Source: Emiliania huxleyi CCMP1516
Taxonomy: Eukaryota; Haptophyta; Isochrysidales; Noelaerhabdaceae
NCBI RefSeq assembly: GCF_000372725.1
Contig: NW_005198965.1
Span: 684,156-748,155, forward strand
Direction of reading: 5' to 3'
Length of the DNA: 64,000 nt
The translations under genes and the position numbers were made by a program. The notes beneath the pieces are model-generated. The model was not told the origin of the DNA. It searched no databases and was given only the letters and a program-made list of their open reading frames with translations. Below, piece by piece: positions 20,691-30,488 of the stretch. Positions within the stretch are counted from its first letter, which is position 1. Each line of letters starts with the position of its first letter.

Positions 20691-21407
20691 TTACGCCAGC
20701 TTCTCATCGTCACCAGCCATGCCGGCCGCCACATTCCAATTGGAAGAGCCAGGGCGCAGCGCTGTGCGGTGGGCTCCCGAGAGTCGAGTGACGTTGCGGA
20801 CCGGGGCTTGTGCGGCTGAGAACCGGGAGTACTTGAAGTCGGTTGCGAAAAATTCCGTCATCTTGTAGTCGTCACCGCTCCCCTCGATAGCACCTTCCGC
20901 CTGCGCCTGAGTGGTGATTTCGTGCGTCGAGCCTTGGGCCTTCCAGAGCTCGTTGTAATGGTCCACCCGGCCGTCAACGGCGATCTGGTCCCCATCGTAT
21001 GACTGCCCGAGTAGACCATGTGGCGCGACCACAAAGCCGTCGTTTCGCTGCGGAGCAAGGGGGTCGCGCTGAGGCGCTAGCGAGAGGTCTATCTGCTTCT
21101 TGCCCGGCACTGTCGAGCGCCATATGAGACGTGATGAAGCCTCCAGCCGCCAGCCTGCCGTCTTCACCTTGAGCACCTCCGCTTTGCCGCCTCGCCCTCC
21201 CTGGCGACTCTCGATCGCTATGCTCACATCCTCAATCTCGATAGGCTTGTCACCGACGCGCAGCCGCTTCACTGGCGTGCTGCTCACCCCGTGTACAATC
21301 GGCGTTGGCGGCTGGTTGGGCGAGTACTCGATCCGCAGCCGGCGGCCAGAGTCGGCGGTCTTGAGTGAGAGGTAGACGTCAGTGACGAACGAGCCACGCA
21401 CCTTCAT
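20691..21407 (-). CDS. C-terminal part of an unknown protein with HGLLGQ domain
   Basis: About 238 aa on the minus strand. It contains GGMKVRGSFVTDVYLSL (the Met being probably internal), VVAPHGLLGQSYDGDQIAVD and AEGAIEGSGDDYKMTEFFAT followed by DFKYSRF. HGLLGQS(Y/F)DGD followed by a DY and an FATDFKYSRF-like end reminds me of a recurrent domain in algal secreted proteins, distantly like the end of inter-alpha-trypsin inhibitor heavy chains, but I cannot name the family. An acceptor-like AG upstream (about 21431) suggests an earlier exon. No upstream exons could be traced into the inverted repeat region, so the gene is either incomplete here or truncated. Confidence 0.5.
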   Translation of the reverse strand: MKVRGSFVTDVYLSLKTADSGRRLRIEYSPNQPPTPIVHGVSSTPVKRLRVGDKPIEIEDVSIAIESRQGGRGGKAEVLKVKTAGWRLEASSRLIWRSTVPGKKQIDLSLAPQRDPLAPQRNDGFVVAPHGLLGQSYDGDQIAVDGRVDHYNELWKAQGSTHEITTQAQAEGAIEGSGDDYKMTEFFATDFKYSRFSAAQAPVRNVTRLSGAHRTALRPGSSNWNVAAGMAGDDEKLA

Positions 21408-21586
21408 GCCGCCCCACCGGCGAGCACACCTTGTTGGAGTTATTCCGCACGTGATTCCGCAATTCCCACATCTGCAAGTTTTACGCCGGTGAAATTGCTA
21501 TTACGAGCGCAACTCTTACCGTCCACCCCTTCTTCTAAAAACTGTTTCTACGACCTCGTCGGCAACTCTTACCATCCACCTTTGCT

Positions 21587-22080
21587 TGAGCACTCGAGTG
21601 AGCACACACACACACACACACAGACACACACAGTGGTAGCAGGTAGGGTCTCGATCGATTCCGCATGGTGCTCCATGTACATGTGCACGGGACCCCTCGA
21701 TCGTCTCGCCCTCCCTCACTGGTGTGTTCATTGGGGGGGGGGGGGGGGGTCATAACAAACACGTACAGGATCGAGGATCGAGGACGAGGTGCACGCCGCC
21801 GAAAAATTTCGTCCACCCTCTCCATCACCTCTCTCACTCTGGGATAGACGTCGGCGGCGAACATGGGCCGGATGTGGCGGTGACCGATGACGGAGGACCG
21901 ATCCGCGATCGAAGCCAAAAGACCTCAAGAGCGAATGAGGAGAGCTAGAAGTAGAGCCGTGTTTGTTATGACCCCCCCAATGAACACACCAGCGAGGGAG
22001 GGCGAGACGATCGAGGGGTCCTGTACCATGCGGAATCGACACAGCTATCCAGTGGCAGTGCTCAAGTGCTCAAGGAGAGC
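21587..22080. repeat. Large imperfect inverted repeat (arms about 80-110 bp)
   Basis: Left arm 21656-21763 and right arm 21959-22039 are reverse complements: both include CCCCTCGATCGTCTCGCC, TGGTGTGTTCATTGGGG and CATAACAAACAC. The left arm has a 17-G run (21733-21749) where the right has 7 C. Weaker matching extends outward to 21587 and 22080 (TTGAGCAC... motifs). The loop, 21764-21958, has an open minus-strand frame containing VYPRVREVMERVDEIF. A (CA)n tract lies at 21606-21630. Confidence 0.8.
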
Positions 22081-22241
22081 TTGTTCAGCAGGACGACCGC
22101 AGCACGATCGCGCGGCATCGCCATCGGGGCAACATAGAAGCAACCTTTTGCTAAAGAGAGAGTAAAGTGCGCGCTCGTCTACCGTACCGCGTACGTACGA
22201 GCCCAGTTCTATCTCTGTTTCTGGATGGCATACCCACGTGT

Positions 22242-23084
22242 TCACTCCACATCTTGCTCGCTTATGAAGCCCAGCATGCGCCACGCCCCGATGGGTGATC
22301 CCACGTTCATGAGGCGCGGCCGCGGCGCTCGCCCGCGTCGGCCGACCCGTGGCAGGATCACCGCGCCGTAGTAGGCCAGGACGGCAAAGTAGAGCGCACA
22401 AAAGCCGTCGGCGAGCCTGCCGAGCTCCGGCGAGGGCGTGAGGCCCACGAGGCTGGCGGCGAAGAGCGGCGGCTCGAGCCAAGCAGCGCAGCTCGCGTCG
22501 GACGCGAGAGCAGGAAGGGCGAGGCACGGCTGGAATGGCGCCTGCACGAGCACGCCGCCCGCAGCAGCCACGCACGCCAGCGCCCGCCATCCCAAGAAGG
22601 CGGCGCGCAACGCGGAGGGCTCGGCCGACCTCACCTCCTCGTCGAGATCAGACCACCAGCATAGGCTCACGAGTATCATTGCCTGGGCGACCAGCCCCGT
22701 CGGGACACCCAGCTGGCTCTGCTGGATGTTGAAGGCCACCGTAACGAGCAGCAGTGACGACGCCTGCCAGTAGCTGGTCATGATTCGCAGAGTCGCCTCA
22801 GCCGCCTGCGACCTGCCCCCGCAGCCACCGAGCGCGGACGGTCGGCATGCGTAGGCGGACCAGCCCAGTATCGCGAGTGGCGCCACGACAAAGAGGCTGA
22901 CCGCGAGCCGGAAGTCGGTCCACACCACAGCGCGTAGCCACGGCGCGGTCGCTGCGTTGAGCGGCTCGAGAGTCGTCTCTGGCGAGAGCAGGACTCCGAG
23001 GTCGCTGCGGACGCCGCCGCCGCGTGATGCTGAGGCGGTGGGCGCCCGCAGCCGAGTGAGCGGATGCAGGAGTAGAGAGCGCAT
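22242..23084 (-). CDS. DUF3177-like membrane protein, probably plastid
   Basis: 280 aa from the ATG at 23084; an upstream in-frame ATG at 23207 would add a polar leader. PWLRAVVWTDFRLAVSLFVV, then an MTSYWQASSLLLVTVA segment, VSLCWWSDLDEEV, LGWRALA and CAAWLEPPLFAASL match in order the DUF3177 family of cyanobacteria, which has the W-TD-RLA, DL(D/N)-E and WLEPP motifs. About four to five membrane segments are visible. The start (MRSLLLHPLTRLRAPTASAS) resembles a targeting leader. Cyanobacterial origin of the family suggests the plastid thylakoid or envelope; this is inference. Molecular function unknown. Single exon. Confidence 0.65.
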   Translation of the reverse strand: MRSLLLHPLTRLRAPTASASRGGGVRSDLGVLLSPETTLEPLNAATAPWLRAVVWTDFRLAVSLFVVAPLAILGWSAYACRPSALGGCGGRSQAAEATLRIMTSYWQASSLLLVTVAFNIQQSQLGVPTGLVAQAMILVSLCWWSDLDEEVRSAEPSALRAAFLGWRALACVAAAGGVLVQAPFQPCLALPALASDASCAAWLEPPLFAASLVGLTPSPELGRLADGFCALYFAVLAYYGAVILPRVGRRGRAPRPRLMNVGSPIGAWRMLGFISEQDVE

Positions 23085-23231
23085 TGAGGTCAGAGAGAGC
23101 GTGCCGCCGTCGAGACCGGTCTGGCGGGAGATGCTGCTCGATGCCGAGCAACGATGAGAGCGCAGTTTTCCGCAGACCTTGATTAAGCAAAAAAAAACGC
23201 CCGGCACCGATCTACTCAGAGCGGTGGTAGT

Positions 23232-24686
23232 TACGCAAAATGGCGAGCGCGAGCGATGCGCAATCGCGGCGGTGCCTAGTGCTATGCGACTGCAAACCCG
23301 CGCTGCAGCAGATTGAGAATGCGCACCGCAAAGGGATGCCAGAAGGCCTGAGAGGGACTGGGAGAGAGGTGGGCTCCTAGAGGCGATTGCTTACTACAGA
23401 TCGAAGCTAGAGGCGGTGGTCTTCATGTGGGTGCCAGCACACGTGGGAATAGCCTGCAACGCATACGCCGACGCGGTGGCGACAGCACACCTCGGAAATA
23501 ACGACACGGAGGATCGCCCAGGGATCTACAACGCTGTCTCAAGGTCCGACAGGTTCGGCACCGGGCACCGCCTCGGTATACAAAATGCGCCTGCGGGCGG
23601 ACCCTTACAGATCACAGATCACGACACGGAGGACGCCTCGAAAGTGGTGCGGGACGCGGTGCGGACGCGGCCATGCATGTACACGGTGCGAAGGGAGGCG
23701 GCAGGGAACACAGAGAAGAGGGAGATAGCGGGCCGACGGACGTACGGGCACATGTGTAAGAGCGCGCACGAGTGGGTGTGCGAACAACTTCGAAAGACGG
23801 TGAGGCCGGGGTCGCACACGGCAGGGGTGGCGGGACGGTTGTGGAGCGAAGTGGCGGTAGCCAGCCTCAAACATCGATGGGATAATAAAATGAGATTACC
23901 AGACGAGAACGGGGGGAAGGACAGGCGAGCGACATTTGACGACGTCGGGGATCACAATGTGACGACCAAAACGATCTTGGGGGCCAGGGTGAGACAACAG
24001 GTCGGGGTGCCACATGGTGCACACCACAGGCGTATTCTAGAGGGGGAAAAGAAGCGGGGAATGAGGGGCCCCGCCACGAGAAGCGCGTTCTGGGGATGCA
24101 GAGCGTGCAAGGCGGCTAGGGATTAGGCCACAAAAGAGGCGCGCGAGGCAAGGAGGAGACTCGGAGAACTGAGAGACTGGGACGACTGGAAACAAGAAGA
24201 CAGTGAGCCACCACAGGCGTCGTTGGCGCACATACTGAGCGGCAGCTGCGCTGACTCACGGACCCCATACCCGAAAGAAAGAGAGGGGAGCTCGCGGGGG
24301 AGGTGACGAGTGAACTACAGGTAGTGGGGAAGGCAGCCTCGATTGCCATACAGACATGGGTGCGAAACAACGACAAGACCAAGGCACGGGCAGAGGAACG
24401 AGAGAAGAATATAGGGTGGATAAAGCGCCTGTTCACGGCATGGAGGATGAGCCACACCGAACGTACCGAGCGAAGAGCCGAGCGGAAGGAAGCCGGGGAA
24501 GACGACTCCGAGGAGGACGAACCAGTGGAAATCCCGTTGTCAGCCGTCACGATGCACCCGGCTCCGGCTCCACTAGCGAGGCGAATGACATATTCGACAC
24601 CCTCGAAGACCATCTCGGCTACGGTTCCGACGGTTCCGACGACCATCTCGGCTACGGTTCCGACTCCGGCTCCGGCTGGTAGTCGA
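23232..24686 (+). mobile_element. LINE fragment: RNase H, CCHC and C-terminal region
   Basis: A 5'-truncated non-LTR retrotransposon. It begins inside an RNase H domain (VLCDCKPALQQIENAHRKG, then FMWVPAHVGIACNAYADAVA, carrying the catalytic D and the H/D region), passes through a zinc-like motif (GCRACKAARD... LAHILSGSC) and ends with NIGWIKRLFTAW and a polar tail to a TAG near 24684. A frameshift near 23370 and stops near 24124 and 24304 break the frame. The second copy at 62590-64000 matches domain by domain. Downstream to 25102 no gene is seen; a TCTCTCTC tract sits at 24742. Confidence 0.8.
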
Positions 24687-25102
24687 CAAGCTGCCGAGCC
24701 CAAATCACTCTGTGTGCCACATTTCTTGTTGGCTTCTAAAAATCTCTCTCTCTCTCTCAGCGCCATAGGCCGTAATTTCTTCTCAATAACAAGGCTGTGA
24801 ATAGGCCCTGGAGGCCTCAACCCCCAACTAAAGGGTTGAGGGAGGGTCTCAACCGTCAACCAGAGTTGTGCGCGTGTGTGAGCAAGCAGGGGAAGAAAAC
24901 GACGGTAAAACGAAAAACGTAAACATGCACGAGAGGCGCCCGATAGCCGACTACTTCTTGGGCCGCTGAGACTTGAAGAATTCTTAAGATACAAGCCTCT
25001 CTCACAGCACACTGGCACGACAAGGGCGCAGACTGGCGCGGACTGACTTGAAGAAAGCGCGTCCCCTCCTGCGCTGCCAACGCCTTCGACACTCCTCCTC
25101 GG

Positions 25103-26151
25103 ATGGCGGATCTGGTGGACACCGCTGCCGGCTGTGTCGGTGCCACAGCCTGCACGCTCGGCGGCCTGCCGTTCGACGTCGCCAAGGCGCGGCTCCAGGC
25201 GGGCGGCGCGGGCCACGCCTACAGCGGCCTCGCCGACTGCCTCCTCACCACGGCAAGGACCGAGGGGGCGCTCGCCCTGTACCGCGGGATGGTGCCGGCG
25301 CTCTCCTCTGCGCTTGCGGAGAACTCGGTCGGCATCACCGTCCAGCGCTCTCTCCGCCGCGCGCTCGGCGTCGACGACGGCGGCCAGCGGCCGTCGGTCG
25401 GCACTGAGCTCGGGCTCGGCGCTGTCACGGGCGTCTTCACCTCGGTGGCGATCTGCCCGTTCGAGGTGCTCAAAGTGCGCCTGCAGCTCAACCACGACCT
25501 CGTCGACGCGGGTCCCGCCGCCCTGCTGCGCGAGCTCCGCAGCCTGGTCGGCAGCGAGGGCCTCTCCGGCCTCTACCGCGGCATCGGCTCGCTCGTGTGT
25601 CGCGACGTGCCGTACAACACGCTCTTCTACGGCGCCGCGCCCCGCCCCGCCGCATCGTTTCGCCCGCCCGCCGCGCCCGCTCCCGCCCACCCCAGGCCGC
25701 CGCCTCTCCAGGCTCGTACGAGTCGCTCTGCACGCTCTTCATGCGGCTGACGGGAGTGCAGCGCAAGGAGGAGCTGGCGACGGGGTGGGTCTTCCTCTCC
25801 GGCGGGCTCGGAGGCTGCATCGGCTGGTCGCTCGTGCTGCCCTTCGACGTTGTCAAGACGCGTGTGCAGTCGGGCGCGGAGAGCCGCGCCCTCCCCCTCG
25901 TGCGGAGGATCGTCGCGACGGAGGGCGTGCAGGGCCTCTTCCGCGGCTGGACGGCGGCGGTGGTGCGCGCCTTCCCCGCGAACGCGTGCCTCTTCCTCGG
26001 CGTCGAGGTCACCACCCGGCTGCTGCGCCCCGCAACCTCACGGCGCGACGCGACGGCCGTGCCGCCTCCGCCGCCCGCGGTGCCCGCGGTGCCGGCCGCA
26101 GGAGCGGGAGCCGTGGCGGCGCTGTCTCCTCGTGAGGAGGGGAGGGCGTGA
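25103..26151 (+). CDS. Mitochondrial carrier family protein
   Basis: Exons 25103-25631 and 25712-26151, 322 aa. The three carrier repeats are clear: PFDVAKARLQ, PFEVLKVRLQ and PFDVVKTRVQ, each the P-x-(D/E)-x-x-(K/R)-x-(K/R) signature, each followed by a GLYRG-like motif (ALYRGM, GLYRGI, GLFRGW). The intron 25632-25711 (80 bp) starts with GC; joining gives NTLFYGSYESLCTLF in frame. Substrate is not certain; the pattern is closest to the ornithine/carnitine carriers of the inner mitochondrial membrane. After repeat three there is a Pro/Ala-rich tail. Confidence 0.8.
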
Positions 26152-27507
26152 GGGGCGTCGAATTCGGGGCTCCGGGAGCGTCAAGGCGCGCCGGCAGCGC
26201 CACCGCCAGCCACAGCACCCCTGTCGCGACTCGGCCGAGACGAGCGCCGAGCGGGCAGAGAGAGCCTGCCCGCGTCGGCGCCGCGCAGGGCGCAGCCCTT
26301 GCGCCTTGGTTTCGCGCGCAGTCTTCAACCAACACAACAGACAACTCAGACACAACTCTAATATATATTGCATGATAGACTCGTACTGCATGAACGTCAT
26401 GAACTTGCGTGTTTTGTCTTGTGAATTTAATCTCGATTCTCGTTGACATCAACACAAAACAGGCCCCTGGGGCCTGCCCTCTGCGCTCTGGCCAGGGGAG
26501 GCGGGGGCCCCCGGAGGCACCGTGCGCCGCGCGCCGCAGGGTGCGGAGTAAGGAGTATGTTGCAAAATTTGAAAATTTGCAAACGCGAAACGGGGCCCCG
26601 GCTCCACTAGTCTCAGCTAGCACCGACTTCCCGAATGATACGGTTGATTAGAGGGCAGATTTGGAGATATCTCGAGGAGTACATACAGATAGACCCTCCA
26701 ATCATCAGAAAACCGTCCAACCTGATCGGTCGTACTGACCGCCAACAGATCACTCCAGGCAGCAGACAGGCGCCGACGTCTGCACGCGGCCGGCCGGGCG
26801 AGAGGCTTGACACGATCCGACCCTGCGACCCTGACGCTGCTGCTCTAGCTATCAGACATGCGCGCTGACTGCTGCCACAATGTGCGATCGGTGCTGACCC
26901 ACTTGGCAGCCTTCCCGGTCAGTGGTGAGGCGCAGTTCAGAGCTGTCGATGGCGCGATGCCGCACTGGTCCCACATTGGTGACACGAGACCACCACGTTT
27001 GCCGGTCCAAGAGAGAGGCACCGGCGCTGTCGTGAGAAGGTGCATGGTCCCTCTTGACTGCCCATGCGCGCGAGGCTGTGTAGGCATAGCCTCGAGAGTG
27101 CCAGCAGCCAATCCGAGGCGACGCGCATTGCGTCAGAAGCGTGCACGCGCTGGAAGGACACCTTCCTGGCCGTAGGATCAGGTCATCACTGAATGCCTGA
27201 TACTAAGGCCGCGAGCTATGCAGGTGATCAATTGTGCAGCAGGGCACGGTCAGCAGCGCCGACAGGCTGTCGCAAGGCGTGATAGCATGGTCGCAATACG
27301 CGAAATTCTCATGAACAAGTAGAAAATCGCGCAAAAAAGAGAAAATCGCGAAACAAATGGCCGCCTGCGGCGGGCCATGGGACCCCATCTCCCCCCCGCA
27401 TGGGTACCCCCTAGGAGCCCCGCCTCCCCCCAGAGCAAATGCCAAACCCAAATGATGAAGTTGTTAGATTTCCTTGGGACTTTTGCACCGCTTTATTGAT
27501 TGGTAAA
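26152..27507. other. Intergenic stretch without a supported gene
   Basis: Contains TA-rich and GC-rich patches and short ORFs on both strands. A minus-strand frame at 26845-27161 looks weakly protein-like (HASDAMRVASDWLLALS, VVVSCHQCGTSAASRH in another frame), possibly a decayed element, but the frame changes and there is no family match. Confidence 0.5.
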
Positions 27508-27735
27508 GAAAGTGAAAGAAAACAGACAACCCAAGGCGCAAGGGAGGGATGGGAGGACGGCACGCCGCCACCACACAGGGATTTTAAGGAGAGGAGTGTG
27601 ATGCGCTAGCCGTCGCCCACACCCTTAGGCGTCCGCCTCTTCTCCTTAAAACTGTAAATAAATAGAGCTCAGTCATCTCCAGGAGAGATGGGCGACGCAC
27701 GAACACAGAGGCACAGTGCGCCCCCCGCCCCGCTC
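27508..27735 (-). repeat. Dispersed repeat copies, including the 5-55 copy
   Basis: 27508-27600 is a family B 3' end (AAAGAAAACAGACAACCC through GGATTTTAAGGAGAGGAGTG). 27681-27735 repeats the first 50 bases of the window (GAGATGGGCGACGCACGAAC, CACAGAGGCACAG). A TAAATAAATAGA tract separates them. Confidence 0.7.
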
Positions 27736-27877
27736 GCAGGGCGTGCATCACACAGGACTGTGTGATTCCTCGGGTTTCTGGGGACTCTTGACAGAGGTGT
27801 GCTAGGCGCTACAGTCGGACGGTTCCGGGCTCGAGTGAGGGCCGTGGTCGCGGTCGCGGCCAGCGCGCGGGGCCCGG

Positions 27878-28085
27878 CTAGGGCTGCCGGGCGAGTTCTC
27901 GACCCACGCGCCGGAGCGCGGAGTAGTGCTTGATCAGCCGGGCGATCGCCGCAGCCACCTCGATCGGCAGCTCGTCGAGCCACCACTCGCCAAAGGTGCC
28001 CTCCTCTTGCGCCGCAGCGAGGAAGCGCTCGCCTAGGCCGTATGCGCGGCAAGCCCGGAGGAGCGCCTCATTCGTGATCTCGTCC
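27878..28085 (-). CDS. Possible terminal exon of an unrecognised protein
   Basis: An open minus-strand frame without ATG reads EALLRACRAYGLGERFL, then TFGEWWLDELPIEVAAAIA and ALRRVGRELARQP before a TAG at 27878-27880. Composition and amphipathic helices look real, and an acceptor-like AG is present just upstream. No other exons were found toward 28239, so this is either a fragment or a lone last exon. Confidence 0.3.
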
Positions 28086-28238
28086 GGTGTCTCGGAGTCG
28101 TAAGCCGGAGACAGAGGAGCCGGCAGAAGAGGCCCGCTTCGCAGGCGGCGCGTCAGGCGACGAGGAGCGGGAGCGCCGCGGCGGCCCGCCGTCGCCGCGC
28201 GCGGAAGCCTTCTCCAATTCCTACAATGCGTCTCGACA

Positions 28239-29200
28239 ATGCGTCGGCTCCGTCCTTGCCTGCGCTCGTCTCGCCGCCTGCGCGCCTTCTCCTCCGCAGC
28301 GGCTCATGACCTTCCAGCCGACGACTGTGTCCGGTTCGAGGACGTCGTTCGGGCGCACCACCGCATCAGTCGGGCATCGTCCGAACCGAGTGCAGGCCGT
28401 CGTACCACCTGTCCAACATGACGGGTTGTAGCATCCACCTGAAGAAGGATCAGTCACAGGTCACGGGTTCCTTCAAGGAGCGCGGCGCACGCACGCCATC
28501 ATGTCGCTCAGCGAGGAGCAGCGGCGGCGCGGCGTGATTGCCGCCTCTGCCGGCAACCACGCGCTAGCCCTCGCGTGGCACGGCTCGCAGCTGGGCGTGC
28601 CGGTGACAGTGGTGATGCCAACCGTCGCGCCGATGACCAAGGTCCAGAACTGCAGGCTCTTCGGCGCGAACATCATCATTCACGGAGACCACATCGGCGA
28701 GGCCAAGGACTATGCGCTGCAGGACCCCGCGCTGCAGGGACTGACCTACATCAACGGCTACGACGACGTCGAGGTCATCGCGGGCACTGGCACGCTCGGC
28801 ATCGAGATGCTGGAGCAGGTCCCCGACTGCGAGGTGCTCGTCGTGCCCATCGGGGGCGGCGGCCTCATCGCCGGCATCGCCCTCGCCGCCAAGACGCTCA
28901 ACCCGGCGGTGCAGGTTGGCGGGTGTCTGGCCTCCGAACCCTCGACCCAGCCTCCGCCCCGACCCCGACCCCGACGACCGGCGCCCGCAGGTGGTTGGCG
29001 TCGAGCCGCGGCGCTGCGCCTCGTACACCGCGGCGCTGCGGGCGGGACACCCGGTGACGGCGGAGGTGCTGCCGACGCTCGCCGACGGCCTCGCGGTGCC
29101 GCAGGTCGGTCCGCACGCCTTCGCCGTAGGCGAGCTGCCGAGCCGGGGTCGGGGGGCTCGGAGGGCTCGGAGGGGTCGGAGGGGTCGGAGGGGTCGGAGT
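28239..29200 (+). pseudogene. Threonine dehydratase/serine racemase-type gene, frameshifted and truncated
   Basis: Fold-type II PLP enzyme. MRRLRPCLRSSRRLRAFSS looks like an organelle leader, then FEDVVRAHHRI, TGSFKERGA (the PLP lysine), ASAGNHALALAWHGSQLGVP, VVMPTVAPMTKVQ, HGDHIGEAK, GLTYINGYDD and VVPIGGGGLIAGIALAAK (phosphate loop). After a GT-AG intron (28914-28990) comes VVGVEPRRCASYTAALRAG to GPHAFAVGEL. Single-base deletions near 28367 and 28484 break the frame, and the C-terminal part is missing because minisatellite and a gap follow. It may be a pseudogene or poor sequence; the gap makes this undecidable here. The intact enzyme would deaminate threonine in isoleucine synthesis or act on serine. 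Confidence 0.75.
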
Positions 29201-29600
29201 GCTGAGAAGGCCGGCGTGACCGGTCGACGTTTGGATGTCGTCGGCGTTACCANNNNNNNNNNNNNNNNNNNNNNNNNNNNNNNNNNNNNNNNNNNNNNNN
29301 NNNNNNNNNNNNNNNNNNNNNNNNNNNNNNNNNNNNNNNNNNNNNNNNNNNNGGAGGCGGGGGTGGTGAGGTCGGGTAGCGGCTGGGGGAAGTGCGAGGA
29401 TGGGGGTGTGAGAGCGACACTGGAGGAGGGTGTGGGGAGGCGGAGGCTTAGGGGGCAGCGCGGTGACTCCGTACTTGCGGGGGGGGTGATTGGTGGAGCC
29501 AGGGGAGGGCATGATGGAGCCCTCCAGCCCTCCAGCCCTCCGAGCCCTCCGAGCCCTCCGAGCCCTCCGAGCCCTCTTGGGGGGCAGAAGAACATAAGCC
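29140..29600. repeat. GAGGGGTCG / CCCTCCGAG minisatellite with 100-bp gap
   Basis: GGAGGGGTCGGAGGGGTCGG repeats run into the gap 29253-29352 (exactly 100 N, a usual placeholder for unknown size). Beyond it are CCCTCCGAGCCCTCCGAG repeats at 29520-29576. Related GGAGGG words continue to about 29930. No gene is supported between 29200 and 30330. Confidence 0.85.
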
Positions 29601-30329
29601 GCGACATCGTTTTTTTTATCTTTTTGCGACCCCTCCCGGAGGGCCCTTCCGACCCCTCTCGAGCCCTACCGCCACGAAGATCCTCCCTTGTCCGACCGTC
29701 CCTCCGAGCCCACCCGGCGTCCGGGGAGGGGGTTAGCCCTGTGGAGCCCTCCCGACGCCGATCCGACGGGGACCCCTCCAGCCCTGTGGGCTGGCGAGCC
29801 CTCCGGTCGGAGGGGTGGAAGTGGGAGGGCTCGAGGACGGACCTCTCTCGCTCCGGGAGGGTGGAGGGGTGCAGGGTGGAGGGGGTGGAGGGGTGGCTGA
29901 GCCCTCTAGCTCTTCCGATAAGCCCTACCCCTCCCGCCGTTTTAGGGCTTGCTGACCCGCTATGTGTCCACGTTGGAGCCAGGTGTGGTGTGGGCGCGAG
30001 AATAGCTCCGCCGTTCATGGAGGCAACCGATGCGAGTCGACTGGTGTGTGTCGTCGTGGTTTCGTATCAAGAATTCTCTCTCTCTCTCTCGGCGCTGCAC
30101 GTGAGGCATAGCTACCCCAACGCCCTGCGAGCTTCCCCGCGCGCCCTCGGCGCCTCGGCGACCCCCCTCGCGAACCCTGTATTGTTACTTTTTTTAACAG
30201 TAGTCAGTACACCTCTCGCCCCCCCCCCCCAAGGTAGTTCTTGGGATGGCCGATCGGATGTGGAGATTAGAAAACAGGGAAAAAGAAACAAAAGACCGAA
30301 GGGAAAAACGCGAGAATTCTTTAGTGCGC

Positions 30330-30430
30330 GCCGGTAAAAGAAAAGAAAGAAAGAAAACAGACAACCCAAGGGAGGGATGGGAGGACGGCACGCCGCCACC
30401 ACACAGGGATTTTAAGGAGAGGAGTGCGCG
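30330..30430 (-). repeat. Dispersed repeat, family B 3' end
   Basis: TAAAAGAAAAGAAAGAAAGA, CAACCCAAGGGAGGGATGGG, then ACGGCACGCCGCCACCACAC and GGATTTTAAGGAGAGGAGTG. It ends about 60 bp before the ZNHIT2-like start codon and so may lie in its promoter or 5' UTR. Confidence 0.8.
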
Positions 30431-30488
30431 CCGGTCCCGTGCCCATTGGTAAGCGAAAATTCTTTTGCGTGAGCCCCCCACGTTCAGG

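Noticed and set aside
24116-25690. 524-aa minus-strand ORF
   Set aside because: Shadow of the carrier exon and LINE fragment; Arg/Gly/Ala-rich, with no family resemblance.
26845-27175. Possible gene with HASDAMRVASDW and CHQCGTS on the minus strand
   Set aside because: Frame changes and no start or splice sites could be defined; left as an unassigned stretch.
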